From the NCBI GenBank assembly GCA_020853575.1, contig JADYYP010000007.1, positions 1 to 64,000 of the forward strand: DNA of 64,000 nucleotides. The letters are read 5' to 3'. The stretch's first letter is position 1. Every line of letters begins with the position of its first letter. Below the pieces are notes generated by a model. It saw nothing but the letters and a program-made list of their open reading frames with translations. It searched no databases and was not told the origin of the DNA. Below are positions 40,051 through 49,012 of this stretch, piece by piece. The DNA comes from Planctomycetota bacterium. Lineage in GTDB: Bacteria > Planctomycetota > UBA1135 > GCA-002686595. The translations under genes were made by a program, and so were the position numbers.

Positions 40051-40581
40051 ATGGTCGACGATGCGCAAGCCAAGAGTGCGGAGTCGCGGCTCGAGAGCTA
40101 CTTCGCGAACTACGACCGCGCGCAAATCGCTCTGGGAAAAGCGCTGCGCGCGAAGCTGCGAGCGCGGCTGCCCGGTCTGTCCGAGATCGTCTACTGGTAC
40201 GAGAGGCAGCGCTCGCTGGTGATCGCGTACTCGCCCACCGAGAACGGCTACGAAGCGCTGTGCTCGCTGGCGCTGTACCCGAGCGCGGTGAAGCTGTTCT
40301 TCGCGCACGGCCCGCTGCTGTCGAAGGCGGATCCGCACAAGCTGTTGCAGGGCAGTGGCAAGTTGGTCCGCTATGTCGAGCTCGCTGGCGTCGCGGATTT
40401 CGAGCGCGCGGAGATCGAGACGCTGATGGCGGCCGCACTGAAGCTCTCCAAGCTGCGGCTCGACTCCAGCGCGAAAGGCTCGCTGATCATCAAGGCCGAG
40501 GAGCAAAAGCAACGTGCGCGCCGGGCGCGAGCGACCACTCGCCCAGCACCCGCAAAGCGCAAGGCCAAGCCCCGGCGCTGA
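40051..40581 (+). CDS. DUF1801-like protein with basic tail
   Basis: 176 aa. Residues ~10-140 match a YdhG/DUF1801-type fold: ARLPGLSEIVYWYERQRSLVIAYSP, LALYPSAVKLFFAHGPLL, GSGKLVRYVELAGVADF. The last ~25 residues are very basic (RRARATTRPAPAKRKAKPRR), which suggests nucleic-acid contact. The function of this family is unknown. ATG 40051 is chosen because GAGG and a -10-like hexamer precede it. Cytoplasmic. Confidence 0.75.
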   Translation: MVDDAQAKSAESRLESYFANYDRAQIALGKALRAKLRARLPGLSEIVYWYERQRSLVIAYSPTENGYEALCSLALYPSAVKLFFAHGPLLSKADPHKLLQGSGKLVRYVELAGVADFERAEIETLMAAALKLSKLRLDSSAKGSLIIKAEEQKQRARRARATTRPAPAKRKAKPRR

Positions 40582-40684
40582 GCGAGCTCGCCGATGGGGT
40601 TCATGTCGCTCGAGCGCCGCACCGCGCGCGCTCCTGCGCACGCGCTGCGGTCCACACCGGATCAGCGCATGCCCCTGTAGACAT

Positions 40685-40719
40685 GCGACGCGCCCCGTCA
40701 CTTCGACGGGACGCGTCGC
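40685..40719. terminator. Bidirectional terminator between DUF1801 gene and glnA
   Basis: A 15-bp inverted repeat with one mismatch: GACGCGCCCCGTC (40687-40699) pairs with GACGGGACGCGTC (40705-40717), plus two outer pairs, around loop ACTTC. It sits between two converging genes. Confidence 0.7.
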
Positions 40720-40737
40720 TCGGGCCCGCGGCACTCG

Positions 40738-42180
40738 CTAGAAGTGGTTCCAGAGGTACTGGTTGGTGACCTCGTGGTGGAACTGCACCTCTGCGGACTT
40801 GACCATCGTGCCGAGGGCCTTGGGGCAGCGCTCGGCGCTGGCGAGCTTGAGCTCGGCGAACTTCGTGGCGACGCTCTCGCCGAACAGGTCGGTGGTCCAC
40901 TTGCTCTGCTTGAAGAGCCGGATCGAGTCTTGGATGTTGTCCGGCAGGAAACGCGTGCGCGAGCGCTTCGCGTCGTCCTTGGGATCGCTCGTCGGACCTT
41001 CGAAGCCCGTGCGGAACAGCGCGTACAGCGCTTGGTAGATGTTGGTGTCGGGCCCGACCGAGCGCACCTCGATGCGCGCGCTCTTCTCGTTCCCCAGTGG
41101 GATACGGATCATCGAGCCGCGGTCGATGGCCGAGACCTTGATCTGATTGGGAGCCTCGTAGTGCGGGTCGAGCCGCCGATACGCGTTGACGCTCGGATTG
41201 AGCACCAGACAGATGTCCGAGCCGCTGTTCAGGATGCGGTCGATGAAGTCCCAGGCCAGCTTCGAGACACCGTCTTGGCCCTTCGCGTCGTAGAACAAGT
41301 TCGTCTTGCCCTTGCCGACCGAGATGTTGGTGTGCGCGCCGGAGCCGTTGATGCCCACCACCGGCTTGGGCAGGAACGACGCCGTCATGTCCATGCGCGC
41401 CGCGATCTGCCGGCACAGGAGCTTGTAGAGCTGGTACTGATCGGCGGCGATCACGGCCTCCGAGTACGAGAAGTTCATCTCGAACTGTGAGGGCGCGACC
41501 TCGGGATGGTCCTTCTCGTTGCCGAAGCCCATCGCGCGCTGCGCTTCCGCGGCGGCGTCGATGAACTGGCGCAGCGGATCGCTGGGGAGCGAGTGGTAGT
41601 ACCCGCCGGTCGAAACGTATTCGAACTTGCCCGTCTCGTGGAAGTGGCGCTCGGCGTCGCGGCCCTTGAACAGGAAGCCCTCGATTTCGTTGGCCGCGTA
41701 GCACACCAGGCCCTTCTTCTCGAACAGGTCGGCCAAGTACTGCTTGAGGCGCCCGCGCATGTCGCCCTCGTAGCGCGAGCCGTCGCGGGCCAGGACCTCG
41801 CCGAACACCAGCACCTTGCCGGGCCCGAAGACGTCCGCCGGCAGCCAGTAGAACGCCGGCCAATCGATGGCCAGGCGCAAGTCGCTCTCGGCCTGCTGCG
41901 AGAACCCGCGGATCGAGGAACCGTCGAAGGTCAGGTTGTCGTGGCTCTTGAGCAGGAACTTCTTGTCGTAGTCGAGCATGTGCAGCCGACCCTCGAGGTC
42001 GGTGAAGCACACGGTGACCGCCTTGATGCGCTTCTCGCCCTCGAGGTACTTGACGCGCTCGGCCTTGATCTTCTCGGGGTCGACACGGCCCAGGCGCTGC
42101 TCCTTGGCCTTGAGGTTCATCACCTCCAGCTGGTCGTAGGGAATCTCCAGGAAGTCACGCAGGACGGGTGTCGTGTCCAT
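40738..42180 (-). CDS. glnA: Glutamine synthetase, type I
   Basis: 480 aa, normal for dodecameric GSI. It makes glutamine from glutamate, ammonia and ATP. Motifs are all present: FDGSSIRGF, NEIEGFLF, KPVVGINGSGAHTNISV (ammonium/ATP region), and NEKSARIEVRSVGPDTNIYQAL (glutamate and ATP contacts). The adenylylation tyrosine motif NLYDLP is not seen; the corresponding region reads FLPDNIQDSIRLF. This suggests control by other means. ATG 42180 directly follows CTTCGAC with no Shine-Dalgarno. The upstream region has a plausible promoter and inverted repeats. Cytoplasmic. Confidence 0.95.
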   Translation of the reverse strand: MDTTPVLRDFLEIPYDQLEVMNLKAKEQRLGRVDPEKIKAERVKYLEGEKRIKAVTVCFTDLEGRLHMLDYDKKFLLKSHDNLTFDGSSIRGFSQQAESDLRLAIDWPAFYWLPADVFGPGKVLVFGEVLARDGSRYEGDMRGRLKQYLADLFEKKGLVCYAANEIEGFLFKGRDAERHFHETGKFEYVSTGGYYHSLPSDPLRQFIDAAAEAQRAMGFGNEKDHPEVAPSQFEMNFSYSEAVIAADQYQLYKLLCRQIAARMDMTASFLPKPVVGINGSGAHTNISVGKGKTNLFYDAKGQDGVSKLAWDFIDRILNSGSDICLVLNPSVNAYRRLDPHYEAPNQIKVSAIDRGSMIRIPLGNEKSARIEVRSVGPDTNIYQALYALFRTGFEGPTSDPKDDAKRSRTRFLPDNIQDSIRLFKQSKWTTDLFGESVATKFAELKLASAERCPKALGTMVKSAEVQFHHEVTNQYLWNHF

Positions 42181-42214
42181 GTCGAAGGCGCGGGTCGGTT
42201 CTTGAGGCCAAGGG

Positions 42215-42260
42215 AGCGGCCGCCTCGGATGGCGTCCGTAGAGCTAAAAGCTCGGCCGCT
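42215..42260 (-). repeat. Inverted repeat in the glnA upstream region
   Basis: AGCGGCCG (42215-42222) is the reverse complement of CGGCCGCT (42253-42260). Inside lies GAGCT-AAA-AGCTC (42241-42253). Depending on the real transcription start this is either an operator or a folded mRNA leader. Confidence 0.45.
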
Positions 42261-42261
42261 A

Positions 42262-42292
42262 AGGCTATCCGACATGAGTTTTAGGTCAAAAC
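42262..42292 (-). promoter_or_regulatory. Predicted glnA promoter with palindromic operator
   Basis: On the minus strand TTGACC (42289-42284) and TAGCCT (42267-42262) are 16 bp apart. The palindrome GTTTT-n5-AAAAC (42278-42292) overlaps the -35 and lies in an unusually AT-rich patch for this genome, so it is a candidate repressor or activator site for nitrogen control. Confidence 0.45.
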
Positions 42293-42377
42293 ATCAGTCA
42301 GATATTCTTCGATACCGGTTGCTTGGAGCAACGCACCAGCCCGCTCGAGGTGGCCGTCTGGGCCGCGCGCGAGCGCG

Positions 42378-44795
42378 TCAGCGCGACTTGACCAGCTCGA
42401 TCTCGCTGAAGCCGACGGGGTCCTGGTCGCGCTTGCGGTCCAGGCACTCGAGCACCCGCACCTCGATCTCCTTCACCGCCAGCGTCGCTCCGAAGGCGAC
42501 CTCGGTCTTGTCGAGCACGTCGTCGCGCATGCTGACGGCGAAGTGCTCCTTCTGGTTGATCACGATGTCGAGCTTGGAGGCGCGCGCGTCCGCGGCATGC
42601 ACGGTGCGCGGCAACGCGTGGCTCAAGAGCAGTCCATCGGCGCGCGCCGGACGCTCGAGCACCAGGCGCACCCAAGGCCGCTCGTCGTCCTTCGAGCAGC
42701 GCCAGCGCGTGGCGTGATTCTGGTCCGCGCACCTCGCCGCGGCCTCCCCGTCGCTGGCTTGGGTCGACGACTCGGCGCGCAGCTTCGCGCCGAACAGCAG
42801 GTTGCGTCCGAGGTCGGCGGCGTATTCGAGCCGCCGCGCGTCGAACGCGCCGTCGATGAAAACCTCGAGGTCGGGCGACTCGAAGGTGCGCAGCGCCGCG
42901 GGTGTGGCGGACTTGTCGAGCACCTGCGGGCGCGCGTACACCCGCGCGCGCACCAGCCAGCGGCCGCGACGGCCGAACTCGTGGCGCAGCGCGAAGCGTT
43001 GCAGCTCGAAGCGCTTGGCCGGGGCCCCGGTGACGCTGCCCAGCAGCGTCGGCTCGCCCGCATCCGCGGCGAAGCGCCCGAAGAACTCGATGCGCTCGAT
43101 GTCCAACACGGCGTTCTCGGTGGGCGCGAGCTCCTTGGCCACGGACTCACTCAGGCCCGAGACCCACATCGTCAGCGGCGTATCGCCCGCCGCGCGCAGC
43201 GCGACCGGCACATCGCCCTGCGTGGTCTCGTACAGGCCGGCCTTGCTGGGCTCGCCGGAGCTGGGCCGCGTGGCGCGCTTCAGGAACAGCAGCGCCAGGC
43301 ACGTGTCCAGGTACTCGTGCTCGGCGTAGTTGCCGGGATTCCACGAGCCGTCGTCGCGCTGCGCCTTGACCAAGTAGTCCGCGCCATCCCAATACCAGTC
43401 GGCCTTGCCGATGCGCTCGGTCTCGTACAGCGCTCCGACGCGCTCGAGGCCGTAGACCCAGAAGTAGTGATGGCCCGGCCCCGCGCCCGGGTTGTGCGAC
43501 CAAGCCATGTTGCGCGCGATCCAACGCATGCCGAGCGCCTGCGCCTCGGCCAGCTTGGTGCGCAGCGCCTGGGGCAAGCGATCGCCACCGTGCGTGGCCG
43601 CGATGGAGAGCACCGAAAGCCCCGCGGTCGTCGTCGAGCCCGTCGCTCCGCCATCGATGCGATAGCTGAAGCCCGCCGCGGAGACCTTCTTGCCGTCGTC
43701 GCCGTTGACCATCTCGGGCTTGGCCAGGCAGCGCAGCGTTCCGCTGGCCATCTTGACCCACAGCGTGTCGGGCACTTCGAACCCGTGCTTGTGCGCCGCG
43801 CGCAACGCGAGCGCCGCGTAGAGCGTGTTCGACATGTCCATTGGCGGGCGATCTCCGCCGGGATACACCGGGTAGTCCCACAGACCCGAGGTGGTCTGGA
43901 CGTCGACGAGCTGGGCGAGCGTCTCCTGCATGCGTTCGCGGACCTCGGGCCCGCCGTGCGCGTCGAGCGCGAGCAACAGGCACGCCATGGCATAGGTCGT
44001 GTCCATCGGTCGCTGCTCGGTGAACCTGAGCGCCATGCGCACCGCCGGATGGTCGGCGCGCACGCCGCACTTCAGCAGCGTGTAGGCAGCGAACGCCGCG
44101 TGGCCGCCGCCCCAGTGCTCCCAACAGCCCCACGAGCCGTCGATCAGTTGTCGATCGAGCAGGAAACGCACCCCGCGGTCGATGGACTCGTTGATCGCCG
44201 TTTGCGGGATGCGCGTCGCCGGCCGGATCTGGAAGGAGTAGGCGCCGTCCAACTGGGTGACCTTCACGAGCAGGTGGTTCGCGCCCGGCACGAGCTTCAA
44301 CGTCAACGCGTCGTCCTGCACCGCGAGAGCGCGCGCGACGTGGCGCTCGACCAACACTTGGCCGTTGAGCCAGAGCTTGACGCCATCGTCACTGCCCAGC
44401 GAGGCGGCGACCTCGAGCGCGCTCTCGGCATCGATGCGCCGGTACAGGTAGCACGCGGCGTTGGCGAGATTCCCCTTGCGGCTCGCGGGAGGCGGACACA
44501 GCGTGTTGAGGTCGAGCGCGCCGACGTCGAGCGCGGCGCGGCCGAGATCGCCGGACAACCTGCGCCAAGCGACACGCTCCTTGTCGAAGCCCTCGAACGT
44601 CGCCGCCAGATCCGGCCCGGCGCCGCCGACCTCGAGCGCGCGCAGCACCTTCTCCGGCGCGAGCACGGCCGCGGTGCTGCCCTTGCCGAAGTCCGCTTCG
44701 AGGCGCCCGAGCACGTGCCAGGGTCCGTAGCTTTGCGCGCGCGCCGCGCCCAGCGTGGAGCAGACCGCCACGAGCGCCGAAACGAGGGTTCGCAT
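42378..44795 (-). CDS. Secreted toroid-fold (terpenoid cyclase-like) protein with discoidin/CBM-like C-terminus
   Basis: 805 aa. Signal peptide MRTLVSALVAVCSTLGAARAQ. About residues 110-200 are a beta-rich binding domain (SDDGVKLWLNGQVLVERHV, PGANHLLVKVTQLDG), as in PA14/jelly-roll modules. About 205-520 are alpha/alpha-toroid repeats like the prenyltransferase/squalene cyclase fold (ESIDRGVRFLLDRQLIDGSWG, TYAMACLLLALDAHGG, QRDDGSWNPGNYAEHEYLDTCLALLFL), but the cyclase DCTAE/DxDD motifs are not seen. The last ~150 residues resemble an F5/8-type discoidin domain (ATRWRCSKDDERPWVRLVLERP, LDIVINQKEHFAVSMRDDVLDKTEVAF). Probably a surface binding protein. Confidence 0.78.
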   Translation of the reverse strand: MRTLVSALVAVCSTLGAARAQSYGPWHVLGRLEADFGKGSTAAVLAPEKVLRALEVGGAGPDLAATFEGFDKERVAWRRLSGDLGRAALDVGALDLNTLCPPPASRKGNLANAACYLYRRIDAESALEVAASLGSDDGVKLWLNGQVLVERHVARALAVQDDALTLKLVPGANHLLVKVTQLDGAYSFQIRPATRIPQTAINESIDRGVRFLLDRQLIDGSWGCWEHWGGGHAAFAAYTLLKCGVRADHPAVRMALRFTEQRPMDTTYAMACLLLALDAHGGPEVRERMQETLAQLVDVQTTSGLWDYPVYPGGDRPPMDMSNTLYAALALRAAHKHGFEVPDTLWVKMASGTLRCLAKPEMVNGDDGKKVSAAGFSYRIDGGATGSTTTAGLSVLSIAATHGGDRLPQALRTKLAEAQALGMRWIARNMAWSHNPGAGPGHHYFWVYGLERVGALYETERIGKADWYWDGADYLVKAQRDDGSWNPGNYAEHEYLDTCLALLFLKRATRPSSGEPSKAGLYETTQGDVPVALRAAGDTPLTMWVSGLSESVAKELAPTENAVLDIERIEFFGRFAADAGEPTLLGSVTGAPAKRFELQRFALRHEFGRRGRWLVRARVYARPQVLDKSATPAALRTFESPDLEVFIDGAFDARRLEYAADLGRNLLFGAKLRAESSTQASDGEAAARCADQNHATRWRCSKDDERPWVRLVLERPARADGLLLSHALPRTVHAADARASKLDIVINQKEHFAVSMRDDVLDKTEVAFGATLAVKEIEVRVLECLDRKRDQDPVGFSEIELVKSR

Positions 44796-44889
44796 CGACG
44801 CCGAGAGTAGCGTGGCTCCTCCGTTATTTCCCGGCGCGCGGCGCGGCCTGCGCAGCGAAATCGGGCTCCCACGGCGCTAGTTTGCTGCG
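44796..44889. promoter_or_regulatory. Divergent promoter region with two leaderless-type -10 elements
   Basis: 94 bp between divergent genes. On the minus strand TACTCT (44809-44804) ends 8 nt before ATG 44795. On the plus strand TAGTTT (44878-44883) ends 6 nt before ATG 44890. Neither has a Shine-Dalgarno. Confidence 0.5.
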
Positions 44890-46911
44890 ATGCAACTGCG
44901 GCTCTTGCTCCCTGCGTGTGTGACGGCTCTCGGTGTCATTGGCTTGCTCGGACTCCAGGAGCGCCCCGGCCGCATGTTGGACGCGAAGCTCCACCATCTC
45001 GGCAACGACGCGACGCCGGATTGGAAGGAAGCGGCGCGCGAACCCGAGGGCACGCGGCTCGACGTGCGCTTCACCTCGCGCGCGAACACCGGCGAGTGGC
45101 TGATCTTCGTGCGCCAACGCAGCGTCGACAACACTTGGCGCCTCAAGGCCAACGGGGTCGAGATCGCACTGCTGCGCTCGGGTGCCGAGCTCGTCGAGCG
45201 GGCCTACGCCGTGCCCAAGGGCGCCTTCAAGGAGGGCGAGAACGTGTTGTCGTTCGAACCCGACGTGCCGACGGACGATGTGGTGCTGGGCGAGGTGCGC
45301 TTGGTCGAACAGTCGCTGCGCGAGCTGTACCACCTGCAACCGCTGCGTTTTCGCGTCACGGACGACCATGGAGCGCCGCTGCCCGCGCGCATCACGCTCA
45401 TCGCCGCCGATGGCAGCAGACCGCCGATCTACTACGCCGAGAGCGCGACGACCGCTGCGCGCGAGGGCGTGCTCTACACGGCCAACGGCGAGGCCGCGTG
45501 CGAGGTCCCGGCCGGCACCTACACCACGTTTGCGACGCGCGGACCCGAGTGGAGCCTCTCGCAGGTGGCGCTGACGACCGCGGCGGGCGCCACGCCGCTC
45601 GCCGAGCACGTGCTGCGGCGCGAGCTCGACACGCGCGGCTTCGTGGCGGCCGACACGCACATCCACACGCTGCAGTTCAGCGGTCACGGCGACGCGAGCG
45701 CGCTCGAGCGGCAGGTCACGCTGGCGGGCGAGGGCGTCGAGCTCGCGATCGCCACCGACCACAACCACAACACCGACTACGGTCCGTTCCAGCGCGAGGC
45801 CGGCGTCACGCCCTTCTACACGGCCGTGTGTGGCAACGAGGTCACCACCGAAATCGGCCACTTCAACGCCTTCCCGCTCGATCCTCGCGAGCCCGTTCCG
45901 CCGTACAAGTCGCTCGACATCGTCACCATCGTCGCCGGCATCCGCGCCCGCGGCGCACGCGTCGTGATCCTCAACCACCCGCGCTGGCCCAACCACGACG
46001 ACAGCCCGTTCGGCCACCACCACCTGGATCACCTGCTCGGCCGCTTCGATCCGCCGCTCGAGCTGCCGGTCGACGCCACGGAGATGATCAACGCCACCAC
46101 CGAGGAGCAGGAGCCGCTGCTCCTGTTCCGCGACTGGTTCAGCCTGCTCAACCGCGGTGTGCGCATCTTCGCGGTGGGTTCGTCGGATTCGCACACCGTG
46201 GGCGAGCCGGTCGGCCAGGGACGCACATACGTGACCAGCGCCAGCGACGATCCGGCCGCGATCGACGTCGCCGCCGCGTGCGACGCGCTGAAGAACGGAC
46301 GCACCTCGATCAGCATGGGTTGCTTCGTCACCGTGGCCGTCGATGGCCGCTCGGCGATGGGCTCGAGCTTCGAGCGCTCGAGCGACTCGGCGCCGTTCGA
46401 GTTCGACGTGCGCGTCCAAGCGCCCTCGTGGGTGCGCGCGCGGCGCGCGACGGTGTTCGTGAACGGGCTCGCGGAGCTCGTGCTCGACGTGCGCGCGAAC
46501 GAGGACGGTGCGACCGACGACATGCAGCACGTTTCGCTCCCGCTGGCGAGCAAGAACGACGCCTGGATCGTGGTGGTCGTCCAGGGTGACGGGATCTCGA
46601 CTCCGGCGTGGCCGCAGGTCAATCCGTACACCTTGGCCGCGACCAATCCGATGTTCGTCGACCGCGACGGCGGCGGCTACTCGAGCCCCGCGGCGATGGC
46701 CGCGGCGTTTGCCCCCAAGGCGACGGACGATTCCATGCGCGCGCGCTTGGCCACGCTCGATGCGACCCACGCGCTGCACTTCATCGCCGCCTGGGCCGCC
46801 GAGCTGCGCTCCAACGGAATCGCCGACCCCGAGCTGCGCCGGCGCTGCGCGGAGGTCGCGGGAGCGCACGCCTCGCACGAAGCCGTCGCCGAGCTGTTGC
46901 GACGCTTGTAG
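44890..46911 (+). CDS. CehA/McbA-type PHP-domain metallohydrolase
   Basis: 673 aa, with an N-terminal signal or anchor (LLLPACVTALGVIGLLGL). About residues 50-240 are beta-sandwich domains (SVDNTWRLKANGVEIALL). The PHP domain starts near residue 253: ADTHIHTLQFSG, then VELAIATDHNHNTDYG, VILNHPRWP, and SSDSHTVGEP. His and Asp positions for the metal centre are visible. CehA/McbA relatives hydrolyse esters, but the natural substrate is unknown here. It is probably extracytoplasmic, shares a divergent promoter region with the toroid protein, and may work with it on the same polymer. Confidence 0.82.
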   Translation: MQLRLLLPACVTALGVIGLLGLQERPGRMLDAKLHHLGNDATPDWKEAAREPEGTRLDVRFTSRANTGEWLIFVRQRSVDNTWRLKANGVEIALLRSGAELVERAYAVPKGAFKEGENVLSFEPDVPTDDVVLGEVRLVEQSLRELYHLQPLRFRVTDDHGAPLPARITLIAADGSRPPIYYAESATTAAREGVLYTANGEAACEVPAGTYTTFATRGPEWSLSQVALTTAAGATPLAEHVLRRELDTRGFVAADTHIHTLQFSGHGDASALERQVTLAGEGVELAIATDHNHNTDYGPFQREAGVTPFYTAVCGNEVTTEIGHFNAFPLDPREPVPPYKSLDIVTIVAGIRARGARVVILNHPRWPNHDDSPFGHHHLDHLLGRFDPPLELPVDATEMINATTEEQEPLLLFRDWFSLLNRGVRIFAVGSSDSHTVGEPVGQGRTYVTSASDDPAAIDVAAACDALKNGRTSISMGCFVTVAVDGRSAMGSSFERSSDSAPFEFDVRVQAPSWVRARRATVFVNGLAELVLDVRANEDGATDDMQHVSLPLASKNDAWIVVVVQGDGISTPAWPQVNPYTLAATNPMFVDRDGGGYSSPAAMAAAFAPKATDDSMRARLATLDATHALHFIAAWAAELRSNGIADPELRRRCAEVAGAHASHEAVAELLRRL

Positions 46912-46923
46912 GGCTCGCGGCGT

Positions 46924-47829
46924 TCAGCGCAGCGCGCGCCACAGCTCGAGCGCCGTCAGGGCGAGCGCCGCGAGCGTCGGGAGCACCAACGAAGACGAGA
47001 GCACGCCCGCGCTCGTCGCCTGGACGCGCCCGCGTGGATCGAAGCGCGCGAACGTCGGCAGATCCTCGAAGGCGCGCGCGAGGGACGAGCGACGCGGATC
47101 GAACAGCACGGGAACGCCGCTCTCGAGCCGCGGCAGGTCTTCAGACCGCGCGGTGAGCTCGAGCGTGCGCTTGGCGCCGCCCTCGACCTCGAACAGGACC
47201 GTCGCCGTCGCGTGCGAGCGGCGCTTGCGCTTCCTGCGCGAGCCGGGCTCGATGGCCACCACCTGCCCCGTGGCCGCGCGGCCGTGCTCCAACAGGCGCG
47301 ACGTGCGCCGCGCACCGAGCTCGGCGGCAGCCAGCGCCACCAACGCACCCAGCGGAAACACCAGCAGGATGTACGCATCCCGTCCGCGTGGACGGCTGCG
47401 CAGGCCGGCGATGCGCGAGCACTGCGGATCGGCGGAGACGAACTCGATCGCGCACGGCGCTCCCACCGCGAGCGTGGTCGACGGAGTGAACGAGGCCCCG
47501 CTCAAGGTCGCGCCGGCATGCTCGAACTCGTAGCCGACACGCAGGATGTCGCGCCGTCCACTGCGGCGCGTCGCACCTCGCCGTTCGGTGACGCCACTGG
47601 GCTCGACGGACGTGACCACGCCGCTCGCGTGGCCCAGCTCGCCGTGGAAGGCCCAGGCGCCGACGGCCTCACTGTCGACCAGGATCGGGCGCGTCGCGAA
47701 CGCGACAGCGATCAGCACGCAAGCCAATTGGAAGCCCGGAGAGAGCAGGCGCAGTGCGACGCGCGTGGCGAAGGGAACCTCGCGCGGCGCCGGAGCGATA
47801 CTGGGGCCTTCCAAGTTCGGTGCGTTCAT
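46924..47829 (-). CDS. DUF3592-like membrane protein
   Basis: 301 aa. Two or three membrane segments: FQLACVLIAVAFATRPILV near residue 45, ILLVFPLGALVALAAAEL near residue 165, and LPTLAALALTALEL near the C-terminus. Between the first two is a beta-rich stretch (ASGVVTSVEPSGVTERRG, ILRVGYEFEHAGATLSGASF) and after the second another (GQVVAIEPGS, ATVLFEVEGGAKRTLEL), the two SH3-like halves seen in DUF3592 proteins. Function unknown. It converges on the PHP gene with 12 bp between stops. Confidence 0.7.
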   Translation of the reverse strand: MNAPNLEGPSIAPAPREVPFATRVALRLLSPGFQLACVLIAVAFATRPILVDSEAVGAWAFHGELGHASGVVTSVEPSGVTERRGATRRSGRRDILRVGYEFEHAGATLSGASFTPSTTLAVGAPCAIEFVSADPQCSRIAGLRSRPRGRDAYILLVFPLGALVALAAAELGARRTSRLLEHGRAATGQVVAIEPGSRRKRKRRSHATATVLFEVEGGAKRTLELTARSEDLPRLESGVPVLFDPRRSSLARAFEDLPTFARFDPRGRVQATSAGVLSSSLVLPTLAALALTALELWRALR

Positions 47830-47907
47830 CTTGGGCGGTGCGTTCCGCGAGCGCGGAGCTTCGCGCGAGCGCTCCCGGAATTCACGCGCTCGGCCGGTGC
47901 TGGCGGA

Positions 47908-48924
47908 TCAACGCGCCGCCGCGGGCGAGAGCGCGCAGCGGAATCCGGTGTGGAACAGGCCCGTGTCGGGGCTCGACTTCATGCGCGCGCTCGGCCGGTA
48001 GCCGATGCAGTAGTTGTCGCTGCACAGGAACGAACCGCCGCGTGTCACGCGCTTGGGCGCGCTCGGCTCCTGGGGATCGAAGCTCGAACTAGGCCCTCTC
48101 GGGTCGCGCTCACCGGCGGCCGCGTTCGCGTAGGTGTCGGGGCGGTACCAGTCCGCGGTCCACTCCCAGACGTTGCCCGACATGTCGTAGAGGCCGTAGC
48201 CGTTGGGCGGAAACGACTTCACCGGCGCCGTTCCGAAGAAGCCGTCGGCAACCGTGTTGGTCTCGGGAAACGTGCCCTGCCAGATGTTGGCCAGGTGCTG
48301 CTCGCCGGGGTGCTTCTCCGCGCCCCACACGTAGCGCTGCGAGCGCAAGCCACCGCGCGCCGCGTACTCCCACTCGGCCTCCGTCGGCAAGCGCTTGCCA
48401 GCCCAGGTCGCGTAGGCGACGGCATCGTCCCACGAGACCTGCACGACGGGGTGCGAGTCCTCGGCGGGCGTGAGCTCGTGCACGCCGTCGGGCTTGCGCC
48501 ACGAGGCCCCCGGCATCCACTTCCACCACCAACCGTTGGCTTGCGTTTGATCGAGGACCAACGCGCCTGGCACGAGCAACTCGGCGGGCGGCGCTGGCGT
48601 GCCCGGCGGCGACTGCGCCAAGAGCTCCTCGACCTGCGGCGCTCGCTCGGCGGTCGTGACGTACTTGGTCGCGCTGGTGAACGCGCGAAACTGTGCGTTG
48701 GTGACCTCGGTGGCATCGATGAAGAACCCCGAGAGCTCGACCTCGTGCACCGGACGCTCGTCCGCCTGTCCGTCGGTCGAGCCCATCGCGAAGCGTCCGC
48801 CCGCGATCCACACCATGCCCGGGGGTGTCGAGTGCGGCGGAGCGACGGCGCTCGAGGTCGACGCTCGATCGCGACAACCGACGAGCGCCGCCGCGCAACA
48901 CGTGATGGCTAGGAGCTGCTTCAT
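47908..48924 (-). CDS. Formylglycine-generating enzyme-type lipoprotein
   Basis: 338 aa. The signal peptide MKQLLAITCCAAALVGC ends in a lipobox. The rest is an FGE-sulfatase (SUMF1) fold: PPGMVWIAGGRFAMGSTDG, IDATEVTNAQFRAF, PVVQVSWDDAVAYATWAGKRLPTEAEWEYAARGG, NVWEWTADWY. The end has both catalytic cysteines of true FGE in RGGSFLCSDNYCIGYRPSAR, about residues 300 and 305; many FGE-fold proteins lack them. FGE oxidises a sulfatase cysteine to formylglycine using oxygen and copper. The neighbouring gene is a Cys-type sulfatase, so the two are plausibly partners. Being a lipoprotein, it would act outside the cytoplasm. Confidence 0.88.
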   Translation of the reverse strand: MKQLLAITCCAAALVGCRDRASTSSAVAPPHSTPPGMVWIAGGRFAMGSTDGQADERPVHEVELSGFFIDATEVTNAQFRAFTSATKYVTTAERAPQVEELLAQSPPGTPAPPAELLVPGALVLDQTQANGWWWKWMPGASWRKPDGVHELTPAEDSHPVVQVSWDDAVAYATWAGKRLPTEAEWEYAARGGLRSQRYVWGAEKHPGEQHLANIWQGTFPETNTVADGFFGTAPVKSFPPNGYGLYDMSGNVWEWTADWYRPDTYANAAAGERDPRGPSSSFDPQEPSAPKRVTRGGSFLCSDNYCIGYRPSARMKSSPDTGLFHTGFRCALSPAAAR

Positions 48925-48933
48925 CGCTGCTGG

Positions 48934-48985
48934 AGACTAACGCTGGACGCGCAACAGGGCCATGCAGCGCGCGGGCGCGTCCAGC
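48934..48985 (-). promoter_or_regulatory. FGE-gene promoter next to sulfatase terminator hairpin
   Basis: TAGTCT on the minus strand (48939-48934) ends 9 nt before ATG 48924. GCTGGACGCGC (48942-48952) pairs perfectly with GCGCGTCCAGC (48975-48985). The hairpin lies between the sulfatase stop (49013) and this promoter and probably ends the sulfatase transcript. Confidence 0.5.
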
Positions 48986-49012
48986 GGCTGCGATACAGCT
49001 CCGAGAGTCGCA

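Noticed and set aside
42378..44795. Toroid-fold protein read as a true squalene or oxidosqualene cyclase
   Set aside because: It has a signal peptide, binding domains at both ends and no cyclase catalytic motif, so only the fold is shared.
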